In this document: in pieces, positions 1 through 6,626 of the stretch
Layout of the letters: each line of letters begins with the position of its first letter
How positions within the stretch are numbered: position 1 is the first letter of the stretch
From: Parvularculaceae bacterium UBA4496
GTDB taxonomy: Bacteria > Pseudomonadota > Alphaproteobacteria > Caulobacterales > Parvularculaceae
Direction: 5' to 3'
Assembly: GCA_002388885.1 (NCBI GenBank)
Contig: DGNI01000100.1
Location: 4,011-16,649, forward strand
DNA: 12,639 nucleotides
Position numbers and translations under genes: made by a program
Notes under the pieces: model-generated
Told to the model about the DNA's origin: nothing
Database searches by the model: none
What the model saw: the letters and a program-made list of their open reading frames with translations, nothing else

Positions 1-1241
1 AGATGCCGCCATTCTCAGAAGCGGAAGCGCGGCAAGAAATCGAGGCGGCGTTCGGGAAATCCGCCGACGCGCTCTTTCAAAACTTTTCGGCGCCCATCGC
101 CGCCGCTTCTATCGCGCAGGCGCACAAGGCGGCGCTTCAGGACGGGCGCGCCGTCGCCGTCAAGGTCCTCCGTCCACGGATCGAACAAAAAGCTGCGCAG
201 GAGTTTCGCGCTTTCGCCCGGGCGGCGCGCCATGTAGAGAGCCTTTCCGCCACGGGCCGGCGCATGGAGCCGGTGAAATTTGTCGAAACCCTGAAGGAAG
301 CCGCCGCCATCGAACTCGATTTGCGCATGGAGGCGGGGGCGGCCTCGGAACTCGCTGAAAACCTTGCTGATGAGCCGGGCGTGCGCGTGCCTGAAGTGAT
401 TTGGCCCCTTAGCGCCCGCCGCGTTCTGACGGTCGAGTGGATCGACGGCACGCCTCTGGGCGATCTTGCCGCCCTCGACGCGCGCGGCGTCGACCGCAAG
501 GCGCTCGCCAATCTGGTGATACGCGTATTCCTCAAACAGGCGCTGCATACTGGGTTTTTCCACGCCGACATGCATCAGGGGAACCTGATTGTCGATAATG
601 ACGGACGCCTTGCACTGGTCGATTTCGGAATCATGGGACGGCTCGACGTCAAGACGCGAAACGTCTTTGCAGAAATCATCTACGGCTTCATCACGCGCAA
701 TTATCAGCGCACGGCGGAAGTGCATTTCGACGCCGGTTATGTGGGGCCGGGTCATTCCAAAGACGCATTCGCGCAGGCGCTGCGCGCCGTCGGCGAGCCC
801 TTGCAGGGGCGCAACGCGCATGAAGTCGATATGTCCCGCGTGCTGCAGCAACTCTTCGACGTCACCGCGCTATTCGACATGCATCTGCGGCCTGAACTTG
901 TCCTGCTTCAACGCACCATGGTCACGGTCGAAGGCGTCGCGCGGATGCTTGATCCTGAAATCGACATGTGGGCAGCGGCGACGCCGGACGTGAAAGACTA
1001 TGTGAACAACGCCATCGGCGTGAAGGCGCAGGCAGAGAAGCTCAAAACCGCAACGATGAAAGCGCTCGAAGTGGCGCCGAAACTGCCCGATTATGTCGAC
1101 GCCATCGGAAAGGCCGCGCAGAAGATCAATCAGTCTGGCCTTACCTCCCCGGCCGAGAAAACCCATAGCGGCGTACGGACCGCAGTCTGGGCGCTGGGCC
1201 TTGCCGCCCTGACGCTCGCGGCGGTTCTGGCGTTTCGCTAG
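1..1241 (+). CDS. ubiB: UbiB-family atypical kinase (ABC1/ADCK), 5' end outside the window
   Basis: This is an atypical protein kinase-like ATPase needed for ubiquinone biosynthesis, where it acts at the inner membrane as an accessory factor of the aerobic Ubi pathway. The visible 412 residues show the alanine-rich nucleotide loop AAASIAQAH (33-41), the ATP-binding lysine in VAVKVLRP (K54), the catalytic stretch HADMHQGN (187-194) and the metal-binding DFG (207-209). A C-terminal hydrophobic segment (about 391-411) fits the usual membrane anchor. Family members run to about 500 residues, so roughly 100 N-terminal residues, including the KxGQ motif, lie before the window. The ATG at position 3 is probably internal. 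The nearby coaBC fits the ubiE-ubiB-coaBC neighbourhood of alphaproteobacteria. The identification is secure; only the start is missing. Confidence 0.93.
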   Translation, partial: MPPFSEAEARQEIEAAFGKSADALFQNFSAPIAAASIAQAHKAALQDGRAVAVKVLRPRIEQKAAQEFRAFARAARHVESLSATGRRMEPVKFVETLKEAAAIELDLRMEAGAASELAENLADEPGVRVPEVIWPLSARRVLTVEWIDGTPLGDLAALDARGVDRKALANLVIRVFLKQALHTGFFHADMHQGNLIVDNDGRLALVDFGIMGRLDVKTRNVFAEIIYGFITRNYQRTAEVHFDAGYVGPGHSKDAFAQALRAVGEPLQGRNAHEVDMSRVLQQLFDVTALFDMHLRPELVLLQRTMVTVEGVARMLDPEIDMWAAATPDVKDYVNNAIGVKAQAEKLKTATMKALEVAPKLPDYVDAIGKAAQKINQSGLTSPAEKTHSGVRTAVWALGLAALTLAAVLAFR

Positions 1242-1317
1242 AAAGCCGCCTTTCGCCATTACCCTTTGTTTGCCTTAGACGCTCATAGTGGCGTGGTTAA
1301 TCGCGGGAGGGCGGCAG

Positions 1318-1929
1318 ATGTTCGGCATCAAATTTGGCGGAACCAAAAAGCAGGAAGAGGCGCAGGCGCCGGATGGCGACTTCGTCATTGCACGGCTTAA
1401 TGCAAAAGTGCAGCCGATCGATCGCGGCGAATATTTCGAAGACCCGCTGATGGAAACGCTTGAAAGCGCCGGCCTCGGCGACGTCACGGGCGGCGGCACG
1501 CAAATGGCCGAGGAGCCTTACGGCATCGAGTTCTGCGACTTAGTGATTCTTGTCAAGGCGGCAAATGAGGAAACACTCGCCGTTATCATCAAACGGCTGA
1601 ACGATCTTGGCGCGCCGAAAGGGTCGAAACTCATCCTTGAAACCACCGGCAAGGAAATTCCGTTCGGCGTGACGGAAGGCATCGGCGTTTTTCTGAACGG
1701 CGCGGACTTGTCCGATAATGTCTACGCCGAATGCGATATCAATCACGTGATTGAAGAGTTCGACCGACTGCTCGGCGATAAAGGCAAGTTCCGCGGTTAC
1801 TGGGAAGGCTCGCGCGAAACGGCGCTTTACTGTTACGGGCGCTCATTCGAAGAGATGAGAGCAGCGCTGCAGCCGTTCATAGACTCTTACCCGCTCTGCG
1901 AGGGCGCGCGGATCGAACAGATCGCTTAG
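1318..1929 (+). CDS. Conserved-looking cytosolic protein of unknown function, 203 aa
   Basis: I do not recognise a named family. The ATG at 1318 is preferred because GGGAGG (1305-1310) sits seven bases before it; a GTG at 1288 in the same frame would add ten residues and lacks such a site. The protein is acidic and soluble, without signal peptide or membrane segment. Visible landmarks are an early ARLNAKVQPIDRGEYFEDPL stretch, a glycine-rich VTGGGTQ turn, an alternating hydrophobic strand LVILVKA, and GAPKGSKLIL after a helix. This looks like a compact alpha/beta fold with a ferredoxin-like feel, but that is an impression. It lies 76 bases after ubiB in the same direction and meets the next gene tail to tail with a four-base overlap (1926-1929). 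No role can be assigned from the context. Confidence 0.8.
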   Translation: MFGIKFGGTKKQEEAQAPDGDFVIARLNAKVQPIDRGEYFEDPLMETLESAGLGDVTGGGTQMAEEPYGIEFCDLVILVKAANEETLAVIIKRLNDLGAPKGSKLILETTGKEIPFGVTEGIGVFLNGADLSDNVYAECDINHVIEEFDRLLGDKGKFRGYWEGSRETALYCYGRSFEEMRAALQPFIDSYPLCEGARIEQIA

Positions 1930-2309
1930 GTCCGCTTGGCCTGTCCGACGCCGAGCGCGCCGCAAACCGCAATGGGCCCGAAGACGATCCATTGCGGCAG
2001 TTGCTGCGGGCTTAATCCGAACGCCGCAATCACGAACCAGATCAGAAAGAAAAAAGCCGCCGCGAGTCCTGACGCCAGCCGCGCGCTATTCGGGTCCTTT
2101 CGCCAGAAAGCCGTGTCCGCATAGAGCGCCGCCATCCCGGCCAGCACGATGGTGATCCCGTGCCAGCAGAGATAAAGCGTCATCCGCGGCAGAGTTTCGA
2201 GATCGCTGTCGAGAAGTGGCCGGGCGATCAGCCGCCCGCCAATGAATACGTGAACCAGCGTCATCGTGACGGCCAGCATCAGCGCGATGAAAATCAGGCC
2301 TTTTTTCAA
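1926..2309 (-). CDS. Small four-segment membrane protein, hypothetical, TTG start
   Basis: Unrecognised 127-residue inner-membrane protein. Hydrophobic segments lie at about residues 4-24, 45-64, 80-98 and 105-122, joined by short loops, and the C-terminus is basic (QAKRT). The chosen start is TTG (minus strand, 2307-2309) because a strong GGGGAGG ribosome-binding site lies eight bases upstream; the first in-frame ATG is ten codons later, inside the first membrane helix, so it would truncate that helix. The gene is divergent from coaBC (61 bases apart) and convergent with the 203-residue protein, sharing four bases at the stop codons. It has no catalytic motif. It could be an orphan in this position, inserted between ubiB and coaBC, which are otherwise close neighbours in related genomes. 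Confidence 0.72.
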   Translation of the reverse strand: MKKGLIFIALMLAVTMTLVHVFIGGRLIARPLLDSDLETLPRMTLYLCWHGITIVLAGMAALYADTAFWRKDPNSARLASGLAAAFFFLIWFVIAAFGLSPQQLPQWIVFGPIAVCGALGVGQAKRT

Positions 2310-2331
2310 TTCTCTAGCCTCCCCGCGGGCA

Positions 2332-2360
2332 GTGACATAAAGGCTGCAAAAGACTATCTA
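2332..2360 (+). promoter_or_regulatory. Putative coaBC promoter giving a near-leaderless transcript
   Basis: A GTGACA box (2332-2337; consensus TTGACA, five of six) is followed after exactly 17 bases by TATCTA (2355-2360), a weak -10. Transcription would begin near 2367, only about four bases before the coaBC ATG at 2371. No Shine-Dalgarno sequence is visible before that ATG, which agrees with a leaderless or nearly leaderless message. This is an inference from spacing and match only. Confidence 0.35.
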
Positions 2361-2370
2361 TAGCCCTGTT

Positions 2371-3606
2371 ATGGCGAGCGAAACAAAACGCATTCTTCTG
2401 ATCATCGGCGGCGGCATCGCGGCTTACAAAAGCCTTGAGCTGATCCGCGAACTGTCGAAGCGCGGCATCAAGTCCCGCGCGATCCTGACGCGCGCCGGGG
2501 CGGAATTCATTACGCCGTTATCGGTGGCGAGTCTGACGGGTGAAAAATGTTACACGGATTTGTTCGATCTCACCGACGAAGCGGAAATGGGCCATATCGA
2601 ATTGTCGCGGTCGGCGGACTTGCTGGTGGTCGCGCCGGCGACGGCCGATTTGATGGCGAAGGCGGCGAACGGTCTTGCCAACGATCTCGCTTCCACCGCT
2701 CTCCTTGCCACTGACAAGCCGGTGATGATGGCGCCCGCCATGAATGTGCGTATGTGGGAGCATGCAGCAACAAAGCGCAATCTTGAAACGGTCAAAAAAG
2801 ACGGCGTGATGATCATCGGTCCCGACAAGGGCGAGATGGCCTGCGGCGAATACGGCCCCGGCCGCATGGCGGAGCCCGGGACAATCGCCGATGAGATTGA
2901 AGCCCATTTCTTGAAAGCAATCGACGGCCCGCTTTCCGGCAAGCGCGCGCTTGTCACCGCCGGACCGACGGTCGAGCCTATCGACCCCGTGCGCTACATC
3001 GCCAACCGGTCGTCCGGCAAACAGGGTTACGCCATCGCGACGGCGCTGAGAAACCTCGGCGCGGACGTGACGCTCGTCACCGGGCCGACATCGGAAAAAC
3101 TGCCCGCCGGCGTTAAAACAGTGCGTGTCGATACCGCGCGCCAGATGATGGAAGCGAGCGAAGCGGCCCTTCCCGTTGATTGCGCCGTCTGCTGCGCCGC
3201 TGTCGCCGACTATCGGCCGGCGATTGAAACGACCCACAAGATCAAAAAGGAGCGCGGCGGCCTCACCGATCTTCCGCTGACGGAAAATCCGGACATCCTC
3301 AAAACCATATCGCAGATGAAAGAGGGCCGCCCGCGGCTCGTCATCGGCTTTGCGGCGGAAACAGACGACGTGCTCGGCCACGCGGAAGCAAAAATGGCGC
3401 GCAAGAAATGCGACTGGATTGTCGCCAATGACGTCTCGCCAGGCGAGCACTGCGCCATGGGCGGCGAGCGGAACACCGTTATCCTGATCACCGAAAAGGG
3501 CGACGAGACATGGCCGGAGATGTCAAAGGTCGACGTCGCCCGCGAGCTGGCGTCACGGATCGCGCAAAAATTACGCGGGCCTGCGCTCGTCAAGGCAGCG
3601 GAGTAG
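2371..3606 (+). CDS. coaBC: Bifunctional phosphopantothenoylcysteine decarboxylase / phosphopantothenate-cysteine ligase
   Basis: CoaBC carries out two steps of coenzyme A synthesis: CoaB joins 4'-phosphopantothenate to cysteine using CTP, and the FMN-containing CoaC domain decarboxylates the product to 4'-phosphopantetheine. The CoaC half (about 1-180) shows the catalytic histidine in GHIELS (H75), the PAMN motif (122-125, N125) and the substrate-clamp cysteine in EMACGEYGPGRM (C158). The CoaB half (about 190-400) starts with VTAGPTVEPIDPVRYI and contains IANRSSGKQG (N212), AVADYRP, the lysines of KIKK (290-293), IGFAAET and DWIVANDVS. At 411 residues it is full length. There is no clear ribosome-binding site before the ATG; see the promoter entry. 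The stop lies six bases before the next start, so it probably heads an operon with the DUF6249-like gene, pnuC and nadR. Confidence 0.97.
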   Translation: MASETKRILLIIGGGIAAYKSLELIRELSKRGIKSRAILTRAGAEFITPLSVASLTGEKCYTDLFDLTDEAEMGHIELSRSADLLVVAPATADLMAKAANGLANDLASTALLATDKPVMMAPAMNVRMWEHAATKRNLETVKKDGVMIIGPDKGEMACGEYGPGRMAEPGTIADEIEAHFLKAIDGPLSGKRALVTAGPTVEPIDPVRYIANRSSGKQGYAIATALRNLGADVTLVTGPTSEKLPAGVKTVRVDTARQMMEASEAALPVDCAVCCAAVADYRPAIETTHKIKKERGGLTDLPLTENPDILKTISQMKEGRPRLVIGFAAETDDVLGHAEAKMARKKCDWIVANDVSPGEHCAMGGERNTVILITEKGDETWPEMSKVDVARELASRIAQKLRGPALVKAAE

Positions 3607-3612
3607 AACCCT

Positions 3613-3981
3613 ATGGAAGTTGCTATCATCGTGCCGCTGATCGTATTCGCCAGCATTGTCCTGATCGTGGCGATGCCGTTCTATTTCCGCCACCGCAACC
3701 GCCGTGTGATCTATGAGGCGATCAGGATCAGCGTTGAGAAAACCGGCGAGGCGGACCCAAAACTGATCTCCGCCATCACCCATGACGCCATCGGCCCCAA
3801 CGCAGACCTTCGCCGCGGCGTTCTGTTGATGGCGCTGGCTGTCGCGCTCGGGATCATCGGCCATTATGCAGGGGGAGAATTCCTCGATCTGCCCTTATGG
3901 TCCGTGGCGTTCCTACCGGGCCTTATTGGCGCTGCCTATATCGGCCTTCATTTCTTCGTGCCGCGCGAGCCGACGGTCTGA
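3613..3981 (+). CDS. Small membrane protein, DUF6249-like
   Basis: This 122-residue protein has an N-terminal membrane helix (about 3-23), a basic patch RHRNRR (26-31), a cytosolic linker, an ADLRRG turn (64-69), and two more helices (about 69-85 and 95-116). The layout of one helix, a short linker with an xADLRRG motif and a helical hairpin resembles the uncharacterised DUF6249 family, which I recall from alphaproteobacteria; the assignment is from memory and not certain. The start is six bases after the coaBC stop, with GGAG (3600-3603) from the end of coaBC as a plausible ribosome-binding site, so translation is likely coupled. pnuC follows after ten bases. A role in cofactor metabolism would be guilt by association only. 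Confidence 0.75.
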   Translation: MEVAIIVPLIVFASIVLIVAMPFYFRHRNRRVIYEAIRISVEKTGEADPKLISAITHDAIGPNADLRRGVLLMALAVALGIIGHYAGGEFLDLPLWSVAFLPGLIGAAYIGLHFFVPREPTV

Positions 3982-3991
3982 AACCCCGGAT

Positions 3992-4606
3992 ATGAGTGAG
4001 GCGTTCGACTTCCTCCACGCCATGATTGGCGAGCGCCCGATTGAGATCGCTGCGGTCATTCTCGGAATTTGCAACATCACGCTGCTGATCCGCCGGTCGA
4101 TCTGGAACTATCCGTTCGGCATCGTCATGGTGATCCTCTACATGAAGATCTTCTATGACGCGAAGCTTTACGCCGATACGGTGCTGCAGGTCTTTTTCGT
4201 CATTGTACAGATTTATGGACTGATCCACTGGCTGAACCGCCGCGACGCTTCGGGCCTCGTGATCGTCCGGCGCATCACGCAGCGCCAGGCGCTCGCCTAT
4301 GCCGCCATCGGCGCCGCCGGCGTTGGAATGTTCGGCACCGGTTTCGCGCGTCTTACCGATGCGGCGCTCCCCTATTGGGACTCAACGATCCTCGTTTTCA
4401 GCATCATCGCACAGATTCTGCTGGCGCGGCGGCGGCTTGAAAACTGGCTGGTCTGGGTCGGCGTGGACATTGTCGCCATCGGCGTTTACTGGGCGAAGGG
4501 ACTTTACCCCACCGCCGGGCTTTACGCGGTCTTCCTCGTCCTCGCGACGCTCGGCTATTTCACCTGGCGCAGGGCGTACAAATCAGGCGAAGCGATTGAA
4601 GCATGA
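3992..4606 (+). CDS. pnuC: PnuC-type nicotinamide riboside transporter
   Basis: PnuC is a facilitative inner-membrane transporter of nicotinamide riboside, unrelated to ATP-driven importers; uptake is pulled by phosphorylation of the substrate inside the cell. The 204-residue product has about seven hydrophobic segments (roughly 17-33, 40-55, 62-80, 102-118, 130-146, 152-169, 172-191). Family landmarks are SIWNYPFGI (36-44), the tyrosine- and aspartate-bearing loop YDAKLYADTVLQ (55-66) and LENWLVWVGVD (149-159). The ATG at 3992 is chosen over an upstream start at 3866 because the extra 42 residues overlap the previous gene in another frame and have no transporter character. The stop overlaps the nadR start (ATGA, 4603-4606), which points to coupled translation with the kinase that traps its substrate. 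Confidence 0.93.
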   Translation: MSEAFDFLHAMIGERPIEIAAVILGICNITLLIRRSIWNYPFGIVMVILYMKIFYDAKLYADTVLQVFFVIVQIYGLIHWLNRRDASGLVIVRRITQRQALAYAAIGAAGVGMFGTGFARLTDAALPYWDSTILVFSIIAQILLARRRLENWLVWVGVDIVAIGVYWAKGLYPTAGLYAVFLVLATLGYFTWRRAYKSGEAIEA

Positions 4607-5628
4607 CAACTCGAGGCTTTCTTCTTGGCAAGTTCATGCCGCCCCATCGCGGGCATCTGTTCATCTGCGACACGGCGCGGCGCATGGTGGACGAGCTGAC
4701 TGTGCTGGTCTGTTCGACCGATGACGAGCCTGTCTCCGGCAAGGCGCGGTTTTTATGGATGACCGAAGCCGTGCCTTACGCGCGCGTGCTTCACCTGCAC
4801 CGCGACCTGCCGCAACAGCCCGAAGACCACCCGGATTTCTGGCGAATCTGGCGCGAGGTCATTCGCGAAGCTCATCCAGAGCCCATCGACCGGGTGTTCG
4901 CGGGCGAGCCCTATGGCTTTCGCCTTGCCGAGGAATTAGGCGCGGCGGCGGTCATTATCGACCCGGACCGCGAGGCGTTCAGCGTTTCGGGGACGGCGTT
5001 CCGCAATGATCCGGCGGCGCACTGGAACGATCTCGCCGCCCCGGCGCGCAGCGGTTTTCAAAAGCGCCTGACCATTCTCGGGCCTGAAAGCACCGGCAAG
5101 TCGCGCCTCGCCGCGCATCTTGCAGATAAATTCCGGACCCGAATGATGCCGGAATATGGCCGCGCCTATGATGTTTATTACAAGCAGTCGCACTACGCGA
5201 AAGGCACGCACTGGACGGGCGACGACCTGATGGTTCTTGCCGAAACACACGCCGCCATGCGCGCGGCGCTGTCGCCGCTGGCGGGGCCGCTACTGATCGA
5301 AGACACGGACGCCATCCAGACCGCCGTCTGGGCCGAACATTTGCTGGGCGAGCCCTTGCCCGCGCTTGAGCGTTTTGCAGGCGAAGATCCGGCGGATCAT
5401 TATCTGCTGCTGTCGCCCGATACCCCATGGGACGATGACGGCGTGCGTTACGCCGGGGCGCCGGAAACACGGGCATGGTTTTTCGACGCCGCGAAGGCGC
5501 GGCTCGATGCGCTGGGGCTTTCCTATGACGTCATTGCCGGCGCCGACTGGGAAAAGCGCAACGCCGATGCGGAGAAAGCGGCGGAGACGTTGCTGGCTGA
5601 GCCTGTCGCCACTGGACGCCACGGTTAA
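4603..5628 (+). CDS. nadR: NadR-like NMN adenylyltransferase / ribosylnicotinamide kinase
   Basis: This two-domain enzyme makes NAD from imported nicotinamide riboside: the C-terminal kinase forms NMN and the N-terminal nucleotidyltransferase joins it to AMP. The N-terminal domain has [10 protein letters not shown] with the HxGH nucleotide site (H15, H18) and the VSGTAFR motif (128-134), equivalent to the (I/V)SGTxxR signature. The kinase begins with Walker A GPESTGKS (160-167) and has an EDTDAIQT acidic motif typical of ribosylnicotinamide kinases. At 341 residues it lacks the helix-turn-helix region at the N-terminus of enterobacterial NadR, so it should be purely enzymatic and not a repressor. 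It starts inside the pnuC stop codon. The last codons and stop lie in a perfect inverted repeat (5617-5637), so the C-terminal tail GRHG may derive from an inserted repeat. Confidence 0.94.
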   Translation: MTTRGFLLGKFMPPHRGHLFICDTARRMVDELTVLVCSTDDEPVSGKARFLWMTEAVPYARVLHLHRDLPQQPEDHPDFWRIWREVIREAHPEPIDRVFAGEPYGFRLAEELGAAAVIIDPDREAFSVSGTAFRNDPAAHWNDLAAPARSGFQKRLTILGPESTGKSRLAAHLADKFRTRMMPEYGRAYDVYYKQSHYAKGTHWTGDDLMVLAETHAAMRAALSPLAGPLLIEDTDAIQTAVWAEHLLGEPLPALERFAGEDPADHYLLLSPDTPWDDDGVRYAGAPETRAWFFDAAKARLDALGLSYDVIAGADWEKRNADAEKAAETLLAEPVATGRHG

Positions 5629-5637
5629 ACCGTGGCG
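5617..5637. repeat. Perfect inverted repeat across the nadR stop codon
   Basis: Two ten-base arms, CGCCACGGTT and AACCGTGGCG, flank a single A at 5627. As RNA it would form a stem of about eight GC-rich pairs with a TTAAA loop that contains the nadR TAA. No T-run follows on either strand, so it is not a standard intrinsic terminator. It has the same layout as the hairpin at 5676-5696. Confidence 0.8.
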
Positions 5638-5675
5638 AGTCGATAGGTGATGGATCGCAAATCCTGCTTGTGATT

Positions 5676-5696
5676 CCCCACGCTTCAAGCGTGGGG
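5676..5696. repeat. Perfect inverted repeat, partner of the nadR-end hairpin
   Basis: Arms CCCCACGCTT and AAGCGTGGGG flank a single C at 5686. The core CCACGxTT-n-AAxCGTGG is shared with the repeat at 5617-5637, but the variable pair is C-G here and G-C there, so pairing is kept while sequence changes. There is no T-tract. The sequence somewhat resembles the GATTCCCC-hairpin at the end of IS200/IS605-type elements, but no transposase or TnpB is present. Confidence 0.8.
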
Positions 5697-5723
5697 TCCA
5701 CGCTATCGTGAACAACGAGTTAT

Positions 5724-5968
5724 CTAAAAATACTCTCCACGGTTTGCGCCGTCGTAACGACCCGACTGCATACAACATTTCTTGAAATCTGCGTCCCGAT
5801 CCGCATGGGCATGGATCATTGCGACCGAGCTTTTCCATAAGCTCGATCTCGCCGCCTTTGATGGTGCGAAGTCCGCGTTTGACGTTAGTTTCTGAAGGGA
5901 AGCCCTTACGCCGTTTTGATGAGGGCTCGAAAGCAGGGCAGGTCTGTTATGTCTATGTTCTTTTTCAT
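5724..5968 (-). pseudogene. Small SEC-C zinc-motif protein gene with two one-base frameshifts
   Basis: SEC-C motifs are short zinc-binding segments, known from the SecA C-terminus and many small proteins. The ATG at 5968 follows a good GGAGG site six bases upstream and reads [11 protein letters not shown] before shifting out of frame to a stop after 20 codons. Dropping one G from the plus-strand GGG at 5936-5938 continues the frame through [18 protein letters not shown], then [17 protein letters not shown]. Dropping one A from AAA at 5785-5787 continues into [19 protein letters not shown] and a TAG at 5724-5726. The 245 bases less two give exactly 81 codons, an 80-residue protein with the complete C-x-C-x8-C-C metal site (C53, C55, C64, C65). 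Both changes are single additions in short homopolymers, so decay or sequencing error are equally possible. The piece from the internal ATG at 5838 alone would lack the last two cysteines. Confidence 0.72.
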
Positions 5969-6012
5969 GACGACCTCCAATGGTTGCAAGACGCGCTCAG
6001 TATGACGCAATA

Positions 6013-6037
6013 GATCCCGGATCAAGTCCGGGATGAC
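6013..6037. repeat. Alphaproteobacterial short palindromic repeat
   Basis: The element contains CCCGGA and TCCGGG arms around TCAAG, flanked by GAT and GATGAC. This GATCCCGGATCAAGTCC-type hairpin is a familiar dispersed intergenic repeat in alphaproteobacterial genomes (known by recollection). It lies about 45 bases upstream of the SEC-C gene start. Confidence 0.7.
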
Positions 6038-6480
6038 CGGATAGAGATATTTGAGGCGCGGAACCTCACCCGTATTGGGCGAGCCGACCTCAAAATTATA
6101 CAACTTATGTGATGAAAATCGCGCTGAAACCCGCATTCGGTGCATAGTTATCCACCACTTCCGAGACGGCCTTATGATGCTGTTTCGAAACGGTTGAATG
6201 ATCCCCGCATCATCATGCGCACGTTGCGGCCATTACGCCCGCGCACATGATAAACGGGAGAACGGGAAAGCTTTGTCGTCTTGAAAAAGTTGCACAACAT
6301 TTTTGGCAAGAGTTGTACAAAAATCCGCTGTACGCCAGCAATAGAGCCGAACGCAAAAATCGCGCGATGCCGGGTTGCACAACATTCTAGTCGCAGCAAT
6401 ACGTATTATGCACTCGACAGACTGCAGCCGTCATTGGGGGGGGCCGACCCGCAATCCGGAACGACGTTTAGTTATAAATG
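6038..6480. other. Non-coding stretch without a recognisable gene
   Basis: About 440 bases that are visibly more AT-rich than the flanking genes. Open frames here (for example minus 6172-6399, 75 codons) have no ribosome-binding site and no recognisable protein features. The notable content is three TTGyACAA palindromic boxes (6290, 6313, 6375), listed separately, and a run of eight G at 6436-6443, which is prone to length error. Confidence 0.55.
6289..6386. repeat. Cluster of TTGyACAA boxes with a 13-bp exact direct repeat
   Basis: GTTGCACAACATT occurs exactly twice (6289-6301 and 6374-6386), and between them is the perfect palindrome TTGTACAA (6313-6320). The eight-base core TTGyACAA therefore occurs three times within 100 bases. 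Such clustering in non-coding DNA suggests a protein-binding region or repeat remnant, but no partner protein can be named. Confidence 0.5.
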
Positions 6481-6481
6481 A

Positions 6482-6587
6482 ATCCCGGCCCACCCTTCGA
6501 GACACCCAGCCCCTTCATCCTGAGGGCGAGCGAAGCGAGCGTCTCGAAGGACGAGGGGCTGGGCTCCTCAGGATGAAGGGCCGGGAT
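6482..6587. repeat. Composite inverted-repeat element (alphaproteobacterial type)
   Basis: The outermost arms are ATCCCGGCCC (6482-6491) and GGGCCGGGAT (6578-6587). Inside are three more perfect arm pairs: CCTTCGAGAC/GTCTCGAAGG (6494-6503 with 6541-6550), CCCAGCCCCT/AGGGGCTGGG (6505-6514 with 6554-6563) and CCCTTCATCCTGAGG/CCTCAGGATGAAGGG (6511-6525 with 6566-6580). Some pairs cross, so they cannot all form at once. The centre holds GCGAGC-GAA-GCGAGC. CTTCGAGAC and CCTCAGGATGA blocks like these are common dispersed repeats in alphaproteobacteria. The element sits 40 bases past the end of the pseudouridine synthase gene and may also protect or end its transcript. Confidence 0.8.
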
Positions 6588-6626
6588 GACGCTGGAGGAA
6601 GGATCAGAGAAGAACCAACCGCTCTT

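Noticed and set aside
15..851. Long minus-strand open frame (278 codons) opposite ubiB
   Set aside because: It is antisense to a gene with clear kinase motifs; long antisense frames are common in GC-rich DNA and the translation has no family features.
2518..3450. 310-codon minus-strand frame opposite coaBC
   Set aside because: It overlaps completely with coaBC, whose catalytic residues are all present; the antisense product is low in recognisable features.
3866..3991. Longer pnuC start adding 42 residues
   Set aside because: The extension overlaps the DUF6249-like gene in another frame and lacks transporter features; the ATG at 3992 fits family length.
5676..5696. End of an IS200/IS605 insertion sequence
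   Set aside because: The hairpin resembles such ends, but no TnpA or TnpB fragment or opposite end is visible; kept only as a possibility in the hairpin finding.
5906..5968. Separate 20-residue peptide gene [13 protein letters not shown]... as an independent small protein or antitoxin
   Set aside because: One base removal joins it in frame to the SEC-C part with exact codon count, so it is better read as the start of that gene.
6148..6156. DnaA-box-like TTATCCACC
   Set aside because: A single box with one mismatch to TTATNCACA and no cluster, AT-rich unwinding region or replication gene nearby.
6436..6443. Run of eight G as a phase-variation tract
   Set aside because: It is not within or just upstream of any gene, so slippage would have no evident effect.
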